Assembly (NCBI GenBank): GCA_963575745.1
Contig: CAUYUJ010003891.1
Location: 516,693-580,692 of the forward strand
DNA: 64,000 nucleotides
Source of the DNA: Prorocentrum cordatum
Taxonomy: Eukaryota; Sar; Dinophyceae; Prorocentrales; Prorocentraceae
Direction: 5' to 3'
Shown: in pieces, positions 10,641 to 23,282 of the stretch
How positions within the stretch are numbered: position 1 is the stretch's first letter
How the letters are laid out: the number at the start of each line of letters is the position of its first letter
Made by a program: the position numbers and the translations under genes
The notes under the pieces: model-generated
Told to the model about the DNA's origin: nothing
What the model saw: the letters and a program-made list of their open reading frames with translations, nothing else
Database searches by the model: none

Positions 10641-12238
10641 TCTCTCAATTCCATCGCTCTCGTTCGCTAATTTGCCCATGCCACCAGCATCCTCTGCATC
10701 CGAACGATGCGGCCCCGCGTGTATGCGTTCGACAAGTCTGGCACTGAAAAGGCGCCGATCCTTGATCAGCCGGCGTCGCTCTTCCTCGACGATGGCCTGT
10801 CGCACAGGAGGCAGTGCTTAGATGCACAGAGGGGGGGACGATTATGTCCAGCCAGCTCCTCTACACTTTCCCCCTTCCCCATCCCCCTCCTCCCTGCTTC
10901 TTTCTCATTCCTCGCCCCTCCTGCCAAATCCATCTTCGCTCATCTCTCTTCCTAAGTCTCCTCCGTTCCATTCGTCTCCTCCTTCTTCTCATCCACCCTC
11001 CCTGCCACCCACCTCTCCCCCGTCACCTTCCCCTCCCCGCAACCCCTTCCCTCGCCTTCTCCTCCCACTTGTTGTCCTCCGACAAATGACAACGGCGAGG
11101 TGTGCGAGGAGGCGGATGTGGAAGAGGGAATGGTGATACGGCCGACAAAATCCTCATGATTGTGATGCTTAGAAGACGGCAAATGATGATGTGGCGGAGT
11201 AAAAAATAGGGAGGACGAGGAGGATGAGGACGAAGAGGAACGAGAGAGGGAGACGAGGGAGGGAGGGATGGAAGAGGGCAGGGGGCAGATGGGAAGAAGG
11301 AAGGAGGGAGATAGGAGGGAATAGAGAGAGAGAGAGAAAAAAAAAGAGAGAGGTGAGCAGGTAGGATGAACAAGACAGGAAGGAAGGGGAGGAGGAGGAG
11401 GAGGAGGAGGAGGAGGAGGAGGAGGAGGAGTGAGGGGAAAGGAGGGAGGGAGGGAGGGAGGGAGGTATGAGGACGGAGGGAAGGAGGCATGTAGGAGGAG
11501 GAAGAATGGGAGGTAGGAAGAGTCAGACGATGTTCTCTCGTCTCCTCCGCATTTCATTTGGCTCCCTCCTTCAGGTCCCGACTTTGGACCCTCGGGTGCA
11601 CGCATGCAAGCACGCAACCATGCCAGCGTGCCGTACTGTAAGACTGTGGGCGGGAGGGGATGCGATACTGTCCAGACAGAAACGCTCAGACGCTCAAGCA
11701 AGGACATCAGCCCGCGAGCGCGCTCTTCGGGGCGGAAGAGAGGGGAGGGGAGAGGATCGGGAGGGGAGGGGGAAAAGGAGAGCATTGGGGATCGGAGGGG
11801 GCCTCGAAAGCTGGGGGGAGGGGGCACCGCTGGGCTGCACATCCCCATCGCACTGGCAAACGACGAAGACGACGACGCTGACGACGAGATCAGGACATAG
11901 AAGAGGTGTTTGTGTTTGATGTGCGCTCGCTTGCCTCGCTCCGCTGCCGCTTAGGCCCTAGTCTGTTTCAGGAGCGCTCTGGGTGCGCCGAGGAAAAAGG
12001 GGCAGACTTCGTTTCTTTCGGGCAGGGCCTGGAAAGCCCCCACATAAGAGGGCCTGGAGGGCCCCAGCTCGAACTCTCGCATGATTACAGACTTGAGCCC
12101 GCGCCAACGAATACAACCATGTCGGACGGGCACAGCCACAGCGGAGGCAGAGATAGATGTCTCTCGGGAGAAAGCCAGACTGCAACTCAAGAGTACAAGG
12201 CTAGGAATAGTTGGGCACGAGCAAGGTTGCTCGTCTAG
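10641..12238. other. no gene recognised; polypyrimidine and GGA tracts
   Basis: Pyrimidine-rich 10850-11070, purine-rich 11200-11500 with a pure (GGA)n at about 11384-11430, then GC-rich sequence. Frames are Pro/Ser- or Arg/Gly-rich products of these tracts. Confidence 0.5.
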
Positions 12239-13690
12239 ATGGGCAACGGGAAGGAAGCCACGTCCGGACCGATGCTCTGCACACCCCTAGAGGGTACAGC
12301 GGTCGACGCGACGGAGCACGTAGAACTGAAGGAACTGGCCGTAGACGGCGGCAAGGAGCGGCCCTTCGATGTCCTGGACTCCAACTACCCAAAGCGTGAC
12401 TCTGCCGACCAACTCGGTGACGCTCTAACATCCGCGTTCGGCCTGAAGCTGTAGAAATCAGAGCTGACCAGCGCCTCCGCTGGCAGGGCGCAGACGATCT
12501 CCATGAAGGCCCAAAGAAAGAGAGAGAGAGAGAGAGAGAGCGCGTCGATCTGCGAGCGGTCGCCCAAGGGTTCCTCTTGCTCCGAGGCGCTCGCCCAGGA
12601 GGCGACCGACGTGCAGTTGCTCTAGCGGCGAGCGAGCGGCAATGGAACTTCGACAAGCTGGCCACGGCTTTGAAGACGGTCTACCCGAAGGGGCTGCCAT
12701 AACATGGGGTCCACATGTTCGACGACGACAACGACGACGACATCTACGCGTGGACCAACGATGGTGAGAACGCCGGCCGGCCAGAGGATGCGGTCGCCCT
12801 CCTGGCAGAGATCCAGCAGGACCGCGAGGGCCCTATGAAGGAGGACGAGGCGACGTGGAACGAGACTCTATTCCAGGTGGCAGAGGAGCGGAACCGCCGT
12901 GGTTTGCCGCCAGCAGCACCACCATACCTGAAGCGGTTCTCATCGCGCGGTTCCGGCGCTGACACTGGTCCAGCAGGCAAATCAGGCACTTCAGCAAGGA
13001 AGGTCCGAAGCGAAAAGATTCCGGCCAGGGCGCAGTTCGATTCGCATCGACGTTCGGCGCTAATTTCGCTGAGACTTTCCTTGCCGAAAGCGTGGCCATT
13101 CTAGACCCGCGGCGTGAGATTGAAGATGTTCGAGCGACCATGGACAACTCAGGCCTCCACCACCAGCTGACGACCGATCACATCCAGCGGAGGCTGACGA
13201 CCAGCTGGAGGACCCGCCTGAGGCCCTACGCGTGGAAGATGAGACACTCTTCGTGCACGCACCAGGGCCCGGCGATGGATCCAGGCTGCGCGGGGGCCCC
13301 GGTCGGCCCAGGAACGCCGCAGAAGCACGAGAAGGCGACCTGCGCCAGCGCGGATGTCGAGGAAGAGCGCAACGCCGCGGCCTTCAAAGGGTTCACCGGA
13401 AACGAGTGCCGCTTGATCGGCGCGCGCGAGCTCCCCCGGAAGATCAACCTGCAATCGGGAATTATCTAGATGCACGCGGTGCCGGGCGCGGCCGGGCCGT
13501 TCCTGAACCGGCCCTCCTCAGGAAGCTGAAGAGCATCATTGGTAGTGGCGGCGACGGGCTGGCGTTCCGGGAGTTAGGCGAAAAGGCAAAACTGACGGCG
13601 ACTCAAGGCGGCCACTATCAAGTCCCGCTCGACGGCTCGACCTCCTGCTCCGTGGACTACCGGGCTTTTCAATGCGGTCGGGCCGCATAG
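12239..13690 (+). pseudogene. unrecognised coding-like fragment, frame-broken
   Basis: Three consecutive plus-strand frames have protein-like, non-repetitive composition: 12239-12454 (starts MGNGKEAT), 12715-13104 (starts MFDDDNDDDIYAWTNDGEN, with an EDAVALLAEIQ helix-like stretch) and 13092-13469 (TMDNSGLHHQLTTDHIQRRL). They are separated by shifts and stops, and a GA dinucleotide run interrupts at about 12516-12540. The phrases FDKLATALKTVYPKGLP (before 12700) and DDIYAWTNDGE suggest one ancestral protein, possibly a mobile-element product. I do not recognise the family. It could also be exons of a host gene, but I see no confirmed splice sites. Confidence 0.3.
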
Positions 13691-15117
13691 CCCTGAGGCC
13701 GAGGGTTCGTCAGCCCTGCACCGACGTGTCCTCGGCGAAAGAAAGCCCAACGATCATGGACATTTTCTCGCCGCTTCGACTCGCGAACTGGGCCGGGGAA
13801 TTCGGATGCGCGAAGGGCGGCGCGCGCGATTGGAAGATCAGCCGGGGCGCTCGACGGCATGGGGAAATCAAACGCCTGCTGCGAAACATCGAGACTGAGG
13901 ACCCGTGCCGGGCGGCGCGCTCGCCGCCGCACGCGCGCGAAGCTTTCGCCGCCGCGGGCCCTGGTTCCAGACCGGCAACGGCGCGACGCGAACGTGTGCG
14001 CAAGAGGTCGAAGAGGCCATCTCGCGCATCAGCCCGCGCTTGAAGATTGCCGGGCGAGAAGCGCGACGTGGGAGGCACCTCGCATTTGAACAATCGCGTG
14101 GGAATGCAGCACGGGGCGCGATGGAGATCATCGAATTCCAGACGGAACCTGGCCGTGCGCGGCGGAGGCCGCGGCGTGCAGATTCGGCAAGCCGGACCCG
14201 AAATTGGGCATTCCCCTGCGCGGATTGCGGTTGCTGTCGGCAGTCTCTGGACGCCGGCACTGGTTAAGCATTGTTCTACCTCGCGCTGAGCATCGCAGCG
14301 CCCGCGGGTGCACCGGCGTCGCGGCCCGGCCACTGCCGTGGCCCCTGCTGCCGCTGCTCGCCGCGCCAGCGCACTCAGCTTGGGATTCTTCCGCGTCAGA
14401 GCGCCCTCTGCCTCCGTCTGTCCTTCGCGGCCGCCCGCCTGTCGCGCGCCCCCACTTGCGCGCCGGCCAATTCGCGCATCGGTCGCCCCGGGTCGCTGCT
14501 CACCGGCGCGTTTTCGCCTCGCCGCCGAAGGAAAAAAACTGCGGAGCTGCGGCTTCAGATGCGATGCGGCGCTGGCAACATCGACGGCTCGCTCGCCTTC
14601 CTGCCGCCCGCAGCTCAGGGGCCCCGGCGAGCCGCAGCGCTACGCGGAGGCAGGGGCAGCAGCTGGCACCCACAAGGCCCTCCCCTCACATTCGTTTTGA
14701 ATTTATGTTGCCCCTTGTCGATGTAGAGGCCGCCGCGCAAGCTGGCGCGGCAATGCGCAGAATGCTGGGATCCAGGGCCCCCCGCCGGCTGTCGGCTGGA
14801 TGCTCGAGCTCAGCTAGCTCGGGAAAAAAACGATGTGCAAATATGGCAACAAACGTGCATTCGGCTGCGGGCGGGGCGCCGACAGGCAGGCAGCTGCGAA
14901 ACACAAGCTTGCGAACTGCAGGTGGCATCTCATCGACAGTTCATCCTCACTTAGACTGCTAGCATGCTAGTTTCTCCAATGTCGTAGCCGAGGCAGTTAG
15001 AAGCGCATCATTGCTGTTCTCAGTCTTGGGTGGCGCGACGTGGCGAAACATCACATGGCCGTTCAGAGCTAGACGCATCTGAATTCCATCCATCTCTTTT
15101 TGTCAACGCATCGGCAA
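13691..15117. other. no gene recognised
   Basis: GC-rich sequence with overlapping open frames on both strands and no motif that favours one. Nothing supportable seen. Confidence 0.45.
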
Positions 15118-16440
15118 TCATAAACTTTGTCGAGCAACGGGCCAGCGACAATTTGTCGTAGCGGCAGCCGCCTCCTCGATCAATGCACCCTCCAGCAACT
15201 CCCGCAAACCGCTCGAATCCAAAGCTAAACGACGTTCAGCTGGCAATCGCACCGCTCCTTCACGGCGCGCAGCATCAAACGAAGAAACACAATATGTCAC
15301 ATCGCGCCCCGCTCGCGGGGGCTGCGGCGCCCGCGCGCGCTTGCCAGCCCCCTGAGACGTGATCGCGTTCAGCGACATTGTGCCCTCGAGCTTCTCGTGG
15401 AGCTCTGCGATCGCAAGTGCGCCCTCCGCCTCTTCAATTTCGGATATCCCTGTGCTCCGCAAAACTGACAGCGCCTGGGGCCTGAAATGTGTTAGCCCCA
15501 ACTCGCTTCGCGCCCCAGTGCTCGCCAATGGGCCAGCTCGCCGTCGCCGCGGAGGCCGCCGCCGCGCCCAACCCCTGCAATCTTCGTCGCGGGAATATGA
15601 TTCCGAATGGCAATGCCGCCATGAATGTTCTTGAGGAGCGTCTCGAGGAGGTCGCCCGCCCGACCGACCTCGACCTCGACCTCCACGTCGACGGCGAAGC
15701 CGCAGTGCTTCGAGACTTTATCGGCAAGAGTTCCGTGGCCCGAAGACGCCGAAAACTCCGACGCGCAATCCGCGGGCGGAAGCGCGTCTCATCCTCGGCA
15801 GCTGTCCGACTGGAACGGTCGAAATGTGCATTCAATTTCCGAGCATCGAGGGATTTGGTACGCTTGTAGACATGCGTCGCTGATGTCAGCCAAGCTCTCG
15901 AATTCGGTCGTGGTTTTCGTTTTCTTCGCATGTGCTAACATCGCCGTGCGCGGCGAGACGCGCGATGAATTTGGCAACGTCGTTGGTGTCAGTAGCCGCG
16001 GCATCATTCAGGAGCTTGCTGCACTGCCTGTGGAGCTCGACCGCTGCGATGGCCCTCGCCCTGGCGGGCCCCGACCAGAGCTGTTTCGCGTCTGCGCCGT
16101 CGAGCATCCTCGCCGCGCCACCCCCGATAAATCCTTTGTCGTTAGGCGCGGGCAGCGGCGCTTTCGGGCGCCCTGATGCCCGCCCCGGGCCTTGGACGAA
16201 CTCCGCCCGCGCCGACGCCGAGAAAATCGCAAGTCCAACGTCTCTCGGTTTGTCGCCCACTGCCCCCGCGAAGTCCGTGACCTCCCGCAGGAATACTGGC
16301 CCCACTCTACCTCCATACTGCATGGCGCAATCGCACATCAGACCGACGCAGCCCGCATGCTGGGCCGGCGACAGTCTTGGAAGAGCTCATGGCAGTTCGC
16401 GGCGAGCTCGCGCGCCCTGCAGGACGCCTGCGCTCTTGCC
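15118..16440 (-). pseudogene. unrecognised coding-like fragment, minus strand
   Basis: Minus-strand frames 16338-15886 (VFLREVTDFAGAVGDKP), 15686-15492 (GDLLETLLKNIHGGIAIRN) and 15528-15118 (EEAEGALAIAELHEKLEGT) have balanced composition and follow one another with shifts, as in a decayed gene. No domain recognised. A gag-like mobile-element origin is possible but unsupported. Confidence 0.28.
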
Positions 16441-16847
16441 TGCTATCGATGAGTGCCCGAACCAACACTCAAGCTGTCTTGCAACCGTGCTGCAAAACCG
16501 TCGATGCCAGTCTTCACCTGCCACCTGATGGTAACCCACTCTAATCCTTTGGTTAATGGGCATGGACGCGATGGACAAGTCGCGAAAGTCCTCTTTTTTT
16601 TCCACATCCAAAATGGATTTCTTGCTTGTCTGGGCTCTCTCCGCGCAGGGACCTCAACTCCCTCCCACTCTCTGCCTCGCTCACGCACTCACCCCGTCAC
16701 CGGTCATCATCACCATCGGTCATCATCATCACAAGCTCCAGCATCATCATGGTCAGCCACTCACCGTCGACCACCATCACCCTCGACCATCATCAGCATC
16801 ACCACCGCCACCATCATCATATTCAATCGCACATCACTGACACACAC

Positions 16848-16850
<3 letters not shown>
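16441..16850. other. no gene recognised; CATCATCACC-rich tail
   Basis: Ordinary sequence, then a short CATCATC/CACCATC-rich stretch (16700-16830) leading into the CT repeat. Confidence 0.45.
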
Positions 16851-17191
<341 letters not shown>

Positions 17192-17213
17192 CACTCAGAA
17201 TCATTTTCTCTGG

Positions 17214-18310
17214 GCGCCCCGCGCAGGAGCTCCTCGGGCCTGAATTCGGGGGAAGTATCCGGCGGGGGCCTCGTCTGCGGGTGATCTGCGAGATGCGAGG
17301 ATGTCTCAGGCAGGGGCCCCCTCCCCATGGGGCCCGCGCCTCATGTCTTTGACCGAGCGGGTCATCCTCACCCCTCTAACTGTCGTCACTTTTGGGCTCC
17401 TGAGGCCTGACTATGGGGGGAGGCATCAGGCGGTGGCCTCGTCTGTGAGCGAACTGCGAAGAAGTCCCAGGCGGACCCCCCCTCCTATGGGGCCCGCACT
17501 TCATGTTTCTACTCCGAGCGGGTCATCCCCACCCTTATGAGCGTCATCACTTATGGGCTCCTGAAGCCTAAATATGGGGAAGCATCAGGCGGGCGCCTCG
17601 TCCGCGAGTGAACTGCGAGGAAGTCTCGGGCGGGGGCCATCTCCATGTGAGGCCCGCGCTTCATGTATTCCATCCGAGCGGGCCATCCTCACCCGCGTAA
17701 CTGTCGTCACTGTTGGGCCCCTGAGGCCTGGATATATGAAATATCAAGCGGGGGGGCTCGTCTACGAATGAACTGCGAGGAAGTCTCAGACGGGGGCCCC
17801 CTCCCGATGGGGCCCGCGCCCCGCGTTTCTAATCCGAGCGGCTCATCCTCACCCTTGTACCTGTCGTCACTTTGGGGCTCATGAGGCTTGACTAGGGGGG
17901 GGGGGGGGGGGGCGGCAGTCGGGGGCCTCGTCTGTGAGTGAACTGCGAGGAAGTGTCAGGCGGGTGCCCCCCTCCCTATGGGGCCCGCGCTGCATGTTAT
18001 CCGAGCGGGTCATCCTCGCCCCTATAACTGTCGTCACTTTTGGGCTCCTGAGGCATGAATATGGGGGAAGCATCAGGCGGGGGCTTCGTCTGCGAGTGAA
18101 CTGCGAGGAAGTGTCAGGCGGGCGCCCCCTCCCTATTGGGCCTGGGGCCCGCGCTTTATGTGATTCATCCGAGGGGGTCATCCTCGCCCGTGTAACTGTC
18201 GTCACTCGTGGGCCCCCGAGGCCTGAATTTGGGGGGATATCAAACGGGGGGCCTCGTCTGCGAGTGAACTGCGCGGAAGTCTCGGGCGGGGGCCCCCTCC
18301 CCATTCGCTT
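17214..18310. repeat. ~163-bp tandem repeat, about 7 units
   Basis: The landmark GCCTCGTCTG (with variants) recurs at about 17268, 17433, 17596, 17756, 17927, 18084 and 18250, a spacing of 157-170 bp. Each unit contains GTGAACTGCGAGGAAGT, a GGGGCCCGCGC block, CCGAGCGGGTCATCC and AACTGTCGTCACT. Units differ by about 10-20%. No coding frame persists through the units. Confidence 0.9.
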
Positions 18311-20055
18311 TCAGGAGGCGATTCGCCTGACCCATCACATGAAAAGGAATGGGAGGTGAGGGCGACGACGGCGGCCGGGCGCAGGGGGGGGGCACTCGCG
18401 TCCAGGCCCGGGGTGGTAGCCCATCCTCGGTCGAAGCGGGGGCAAAGGGAAACCCTTGTCTCCGGGCCGGCGGCTGCCGCCCATCCTCGGTCGAAGCGGG
18501 GGCAGGGGGGGCCCCCTTTCTCCGGGACGCCCGTGTCTCCAGCTTGCCCCCGCGCCCCGGCGGCTCGCGCAGCCGCCCCGGCGGCCTGGCCCGCGGGGTC
18601 GCCCCAAAGGCCGCGCGACGCGGCCATTCGAGAATGTGCCCGCGCTGGCCGAGGCGGCGACGGCGTCGAAGAAAATCGACGCGCGCGCTCGCGCAGCAAC
18701 AGGAAAAGAGGCGGTGGGCGACGAAAAAAACAGCAGGGGGGCGAGGCAAGGGCAACGCGGGGCGCGGGTGAGGGCCCTGCGCCAGGGCGAGAATGATAGT
18801 GACGCAGAGAAGACAATAAGGGCGCCTCGCTAATCGCGAGGACGACAATCAAGGTTATTTCCACATTCGCCGAACAGATTTTCACGCGGGGTCTTTCCGT
18901 CGGAATAACTTGATCACGCAACCGTCGGGGCCGCGCAGAGCAGGGCCCATTCCTCGCCGCATGCAGGATGCATCCAAAAAAAAACCTTCGAATGTGGCCC
19001 CGACAAACAACAAACACCGCTCATGAAGCGCCTGGCTTTGAAATGTATCCGCGCGCGCGGTCGGCGCGCGCTTCGCTCTGTCGGGTGCGCTCTCGCCCGC
19101 GATCTCCGGGCGGGAGCCCGGCGCAAACGCGAAGGCGAACTTATTTTGCGGCCCGCGCACGGCGCGCGATTTGGCCCAATAAGCCTTGCAGCCCGCGCTT
19201 TCAAGCACCCTTGCCCATTTGTTTTCTGGGTGGGGAAGAATAGAATCTGGCTCCACATCTGGCTTGCATGCCGAGCTCTGGGCGTTCAGCGCGTCGAGGA
19301 CTCTCAATCATTATGCCTTATGATGCCTTTTGTGGGTGTCATTAATGCTAATATTCTTGCTGAATGTCGACGGAATATCGCCCGCGATCTTTGCCAAATT
19401 GCGCCGGAGCTGCGAAGGCAGCTTCTCCGTGCCAGCGCGGCCCCTCAAAAAGTGAGGTCGACGCGCCAGGAAGCGCGCTGCCTGGTTCCCCAGCCCAAAT
19501 GGCTGAGGACAGGGATGATGGACTGGCGCGCGACGCAAGGCTCGATGCGTTCATGTGCTCTCGACGTCGACGCATGGCTGTTTTTCACTGCGCCCGCGTC
19601 GAACCCAGGACGGGGGGGGGGCGCGGGGGCCCAATTCCAGGGGCCCAGAATCTGAAGCACGCGCGACGGATTTCTGAATCGCGCTGGGGGGAATTCATCT
19701 GGGGCGCCGTGGAAGCCGAGGGGCCCTAACCTACCGCCCTTTTCGCCGAAGCCACTCAACCGAGTTCGCTAACGTACTAAGCTAACATGAAGAGCCCACT
19801 TACGAACCACCTTGACTAACCTCGCGATGCTACTTGGCTAAGCCGCTTAAGTAGATAGCATACGTATGCGAAGCTTGATACTACGGGTGCCAAGTAGATA
19901 GCACCGAACATTAAGTGCCCGATATGGTTTCCGAAGCCTACTAGCAAGGTAGCGCGCATGCAAGTGCTCGCGCTACATGCAAGCTACTTACAAGCACTTA
20001 TGTTCTCAGAGGTTAGAAAGTATATGCAGCAAAGCGATATTCTGACTAAGCGAGC
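18311..20055. other. no gene recognised
   Basis: GC-rich to 19740, then a CTTACTTAGCTAAC-like, more AT-rich stretch to 20050. Frames on both strands lack recognisable motifs. Confidence 0.45.
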
Positions 20056-20056
20056 T

Positions 20057-20290
20057 GATTCTCCCAACGCACGACCAGGCCGGGCGACTGCGCGACCAGG
20101 CCGAAGGGCGACCAGCCGGCGACCAAGCGACCAAACGACAGGCGACCGGACGACTGGACCGGGCGCCTGGGCGACCCCAAGCGACCGGGCGGCGACTGGG
20201 CTGGCGACCCGACGACCAGACAAGACGACCAGGCGACTGGGCGACGGGGCGACCTGCTGACAAGGCGACCGGGCCAGCGACTGGCGACCG
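20057..20290. repeat. GACCGGGCGACC degenerate array
   Basis: Short units of the type GACCGGGCGAC and GACGACCA in irregular succession. The same array type recurs at 48330-48440 and 49970-50395. Confidence 0.85.
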
Positions 20291-20929
20291 CTTGAAAGGC
20301 CCACTCGAATCGATCAAATTTACCACTTCACTACAGCATAACTACTTTCACGGAAAGAAGGCAGATGTATATATTTATACGGTACAACAAACAGCATTTT
20401 CAGGTCAACGCTTTCAACATGTCCCAGAAGGTTGAGTGTTTTGTTCAACAGGTTGTTGAGAAAAACTGCGGCAACATTCGCGATGCTTGCTTCGGCGCGG
20501 GCGGTGGCTCTATAAGTTCGGTGCGCGTGGCATTCATAACCTATGTGTTCATTTTGGAAGAGGCGTCCATCCACTCCAGGTTGAAACCTCAACGCGTCCA
20601 CCCCGAAAATTCAAATCGTCCAACCCAAGGCGTCGTACCGACTGAAAAACGCTGCCCAAAATATGATTTGTCAAAAACACGTGCTATCAAGAGAAACCGT
20701 AGGTTTCAAAGCACAAACACATATGCAAACTTTAAACCAACGCATCAACACTTACATGGGTTCACTAACTCAAAAATCATAATCATATAATTCAGAAAAC
20801 GAAGAAAGGCGCCAACACCACGCGAAAACACCAGCATTCCGTCCCATACTTACATTCATAACACCCCCTGTGTTTTTGTTCCCTCTCCACCAGCGTCCGC
20901 TTTTCTTCCTGATTTCCACCCCTGCGCAA

Positions 20930-21510
20930 GCGTTGCCGTTTTCGTGGAGAGGCCCAGCGGAGCGGAGTCATGCGCGCACCCAAGCTCTTGACTAGACGCC
21001 GCGGCCCCCTGGGGGTGTTGCCACCTGTGCATGTGCCGCCTCTTTTGTGGACTCCTGTGGGGTCAACGGAGTGGCGTCGCATGCGAACCTAGACAAAACC
21101 TCGCAGCCCCCTGGGGGTGCTGCCATCTGCGCAATCGTCGACACTTGAACTCCTGAGAGGCTCAGCGGAAGGCGTCACACGCGCACCCAGACTAGACCCC
21201 AGGGATCCGTGGGGTGCTGCCATTTGCGTAGCTGTAACCACTTTCGTGGGCTCTTCGGAGTTCCAGCGGAATGGCGTCATACGCGCTCCCAGAATCGACC
21301 CCGCGGTTCGCCCCCTGATGGGCGCACCTGTCGCCACTTTCGTGGGCTCCTGGGGGGAGGGCCCAGCGGAGTGGCGCCAGACGAGCACCCAGACTAGACC
21401 TCGCGGCTCCTTGGGAATACCCTTTGCGCAACTGTCGCCACGTTCGTGGGCTCGTGTGGGGTCCAGCGGAGAGGCGGCATATGCACACCCAGGCTAGACC
21501 TCGCGGTTAC
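20930..21510. repeat. ~102-bp minisatellite (left arm)
   Basis: About six units marked by CCAGCGGAGTGGCG-like blocks near 20952, 21063, 21165, 21265, 21363 and 21463, each followed by ACCCAGACTAGAC and CGCGGCTCCTTGGG variants. Confidence 0.85.
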
Positions 21511-21521
21511 CTGGGGCCCGT

Positions 21522-21522
21522 G

Positions 21523-21563
<41 letters not shown>

Positions 21564-22560
21564 GTTCGGCGTCGTCTTGGTGGTCGTCGCCGTCGTCGGC
21601 GGCGTAGTCGTGGTCGTAGTCGTCGCCGTGCTCGTGGTCGTTATCGTCGTGGTCGTCATCATCGTCGTGGTCGTCGTCGTGGTCGTTGTCGTCGCGGTCA
21701 GGGTCGTCGTCGCGGTTGTGGCCTTCTTATCGGTCATCGTCGTTGCAGTCGTGGTCGTCGTCTTTGTCATTGTCGTGGTCGTCCTCGTCGCGGTCGAGGT
21801 GGTGGTCGTCGTGGTCGTCGTCATCGTCGTCGTCGTGCTCGTGGTCGTCGTCGGTGTCGTCGTCGTCGTGGTCGTGGTCGTGGTCGTGATCGTCGTCCGT
21901 GGCCGTCGGCGTCGACGTGCTCGCGGTCGGCGTTGTCGTCGTAATCGTGGTCGAAGTTGTCGTCATCGCCGTCCTCGTTGTGGTCGTCGTCGTGGTCATG
22001 GTCGTCGTCTTGATCGAGTTCCTTCGCATGGTCGCGATCGTCGTCGTCGTGGTCGCGGTTGTTGTTGTCGTAGCCGTCGTCGTAGAATCCGTGGTCGTGG
22101 CGTCGTGGTCGTCGTCATGGACGTCGTCGTCGTGGTTGTGATCGCGGTCGTGGTCGTCGTGGTCGTCATCATCGTCGTTGGCGTTGTTGTGGTCGTGGTC
22201 GTCCTCGTCGTGGTCGTCGTCGTGCCAGTCGTCGGTGTCGTCTTTGCCACCGCCGTCGTCGTCGTGGCGGCAGTGGTCGCGGTCCTCATCGTCGTCTTGG
22301 TCGTGGTCGTGGTCGTCGTCCTGCTCGTGGAGTGCTCGTCATAGTGGTCGTCGCCGTGGTCGGGGTCATTGTCGTTGTCATTGTCGTGGCCGTCGTGGTC
22401 GTGATCGTGGTCGTCGTCGTTTCTTGTCGTGTTCGTGAATGTTGTCGTGGTCGTCGTCGTGGCGGTGGTCGTTGTCGTCGTGGTGGTCGTGGCCGTGGCC
22501 GTGGCCGTCGTCGTGGTCGTGGTCGTGGTCGTCGCCGTCGTGGTGGTCGTGTCTTGGTTA
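21522..22560. repeat. GTC/GTG trinucleotide array (left arm)
   Basis: About 1 kb of GTCGTCGTGGTC-type units. Frames are Val, Ser or Arg repeats. It is the complement type of the 45520-46820 array. Confidence 0.93.
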
Positions 22561-22905
22561 CGTCCGTCGGCGTCCGTCGACCCCAAAACGAATGGCCGAC
22601 CTGCATGTTGGAAGCTATTCAGCCTCTTGGGGGAAGGAGTTGGCGAATAGAAGGGGCTGCACCATCAAAACGAGTCTTTCCTCTGAGAGTCGGGATAAGA
22701 TGCCAAAAGAATTAAGATCTCATGTTCACTCTGCTCAAGGAGAGAGGGGACGGGATGAGACATCGATAAGACAAGTATCCGGTAAGCAAGATTACTATAT
22801 CAGGAATTTGTAAGGAGGAGGCCGGCTGGCCTACGACCGACGACGCGCGACGGCCGAGGGCTGGCGCGCTCCTTTTCTCTCCTGCAAGCAAACAAAGCTT
22901 GAGTA

Positions 22906-23010
22906 ATCAAATAGCTGCAGTATGCAGCGCAAGTTCAAGGCAGACAGTGCACAGCATGCAAGTATGTTCATAAGTGATAATATTATGAGGCGGAGAGGAA
23001 CATATTTACT
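22906..23010 (-). repeat. LTR-like direct repeat, downstream copy
   Basis: 105 bp about 93% identical by eye to 45325-45426, same orientation. On the minus strand it begins AGTAAATATG and ends CTATTTGAT. The usual TG...CA ends are absent and no 5-bp flanking duplication is visible (outer flanks GAGTA and AAACT). A G-run immediately precedes it on the minus strand. Confidence 0.65.
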
Positions 23011-23016
23011 CCCCCC
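23011..23016 (-). promoter_or_regulatory. candidate polypurine tract
   Basis: On the minus strand GCCGCGGGGGG directly abuts the AGTAAATATG start of the downstream repeat, where a polypurine primer for plus-strand synthesis would lie. Only six G are uninterrupted, so this is tentative. Confidence 0.3.
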
Positions 23017-23282
23017 GCGGCGGGCCTCGTAGAGCCCATCCGGCCACAGCACCCCTGGCCTATACATATACACAACCACCGGAGCCAACCCCCAAAAACT
23101 TTTACGGCTCAGCGGTGGCTGCCAGGGGGCTAAGGGCAGAAGAGGCCCGACGACTCCCACCATCACTAGAATAAATTCTCCCCGCTGGACCGGCTTAGCC
23201 GACCAGTAGAGTTGCTTGCCCATCTAACGCGCGCACCGCGCGTGGATGAGAACTTTCTTGCACGCGCCTGCCGCGACTAAGT

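Larger units (their letters stand above)
20650..22600. repeat. left arm of a large inverted repeat
   Basis: Order on the plus strand: AT-rich sequence, a block with CCTGTGTTTTTGTTCCC (about 20868-20893), a ~102-bp minisatellite, then a GTC array. The reverse complement of 45.5-47.8 kb gives the same order and clearly homologous sequence, for example ATTCATAAC...GTGTTTTTGTTCCC matching the complement of 47531-47585. The AT-rich outer part is more diverged. Confidence 0.85.

Noticed and set aside
21424-22606. 306-codon Val-rich and 196-codon Thr-rich frames, and similar at 45.4-47 kb
   Set aside because: Translations of the GTC/GAC arrays in the inverted arms.
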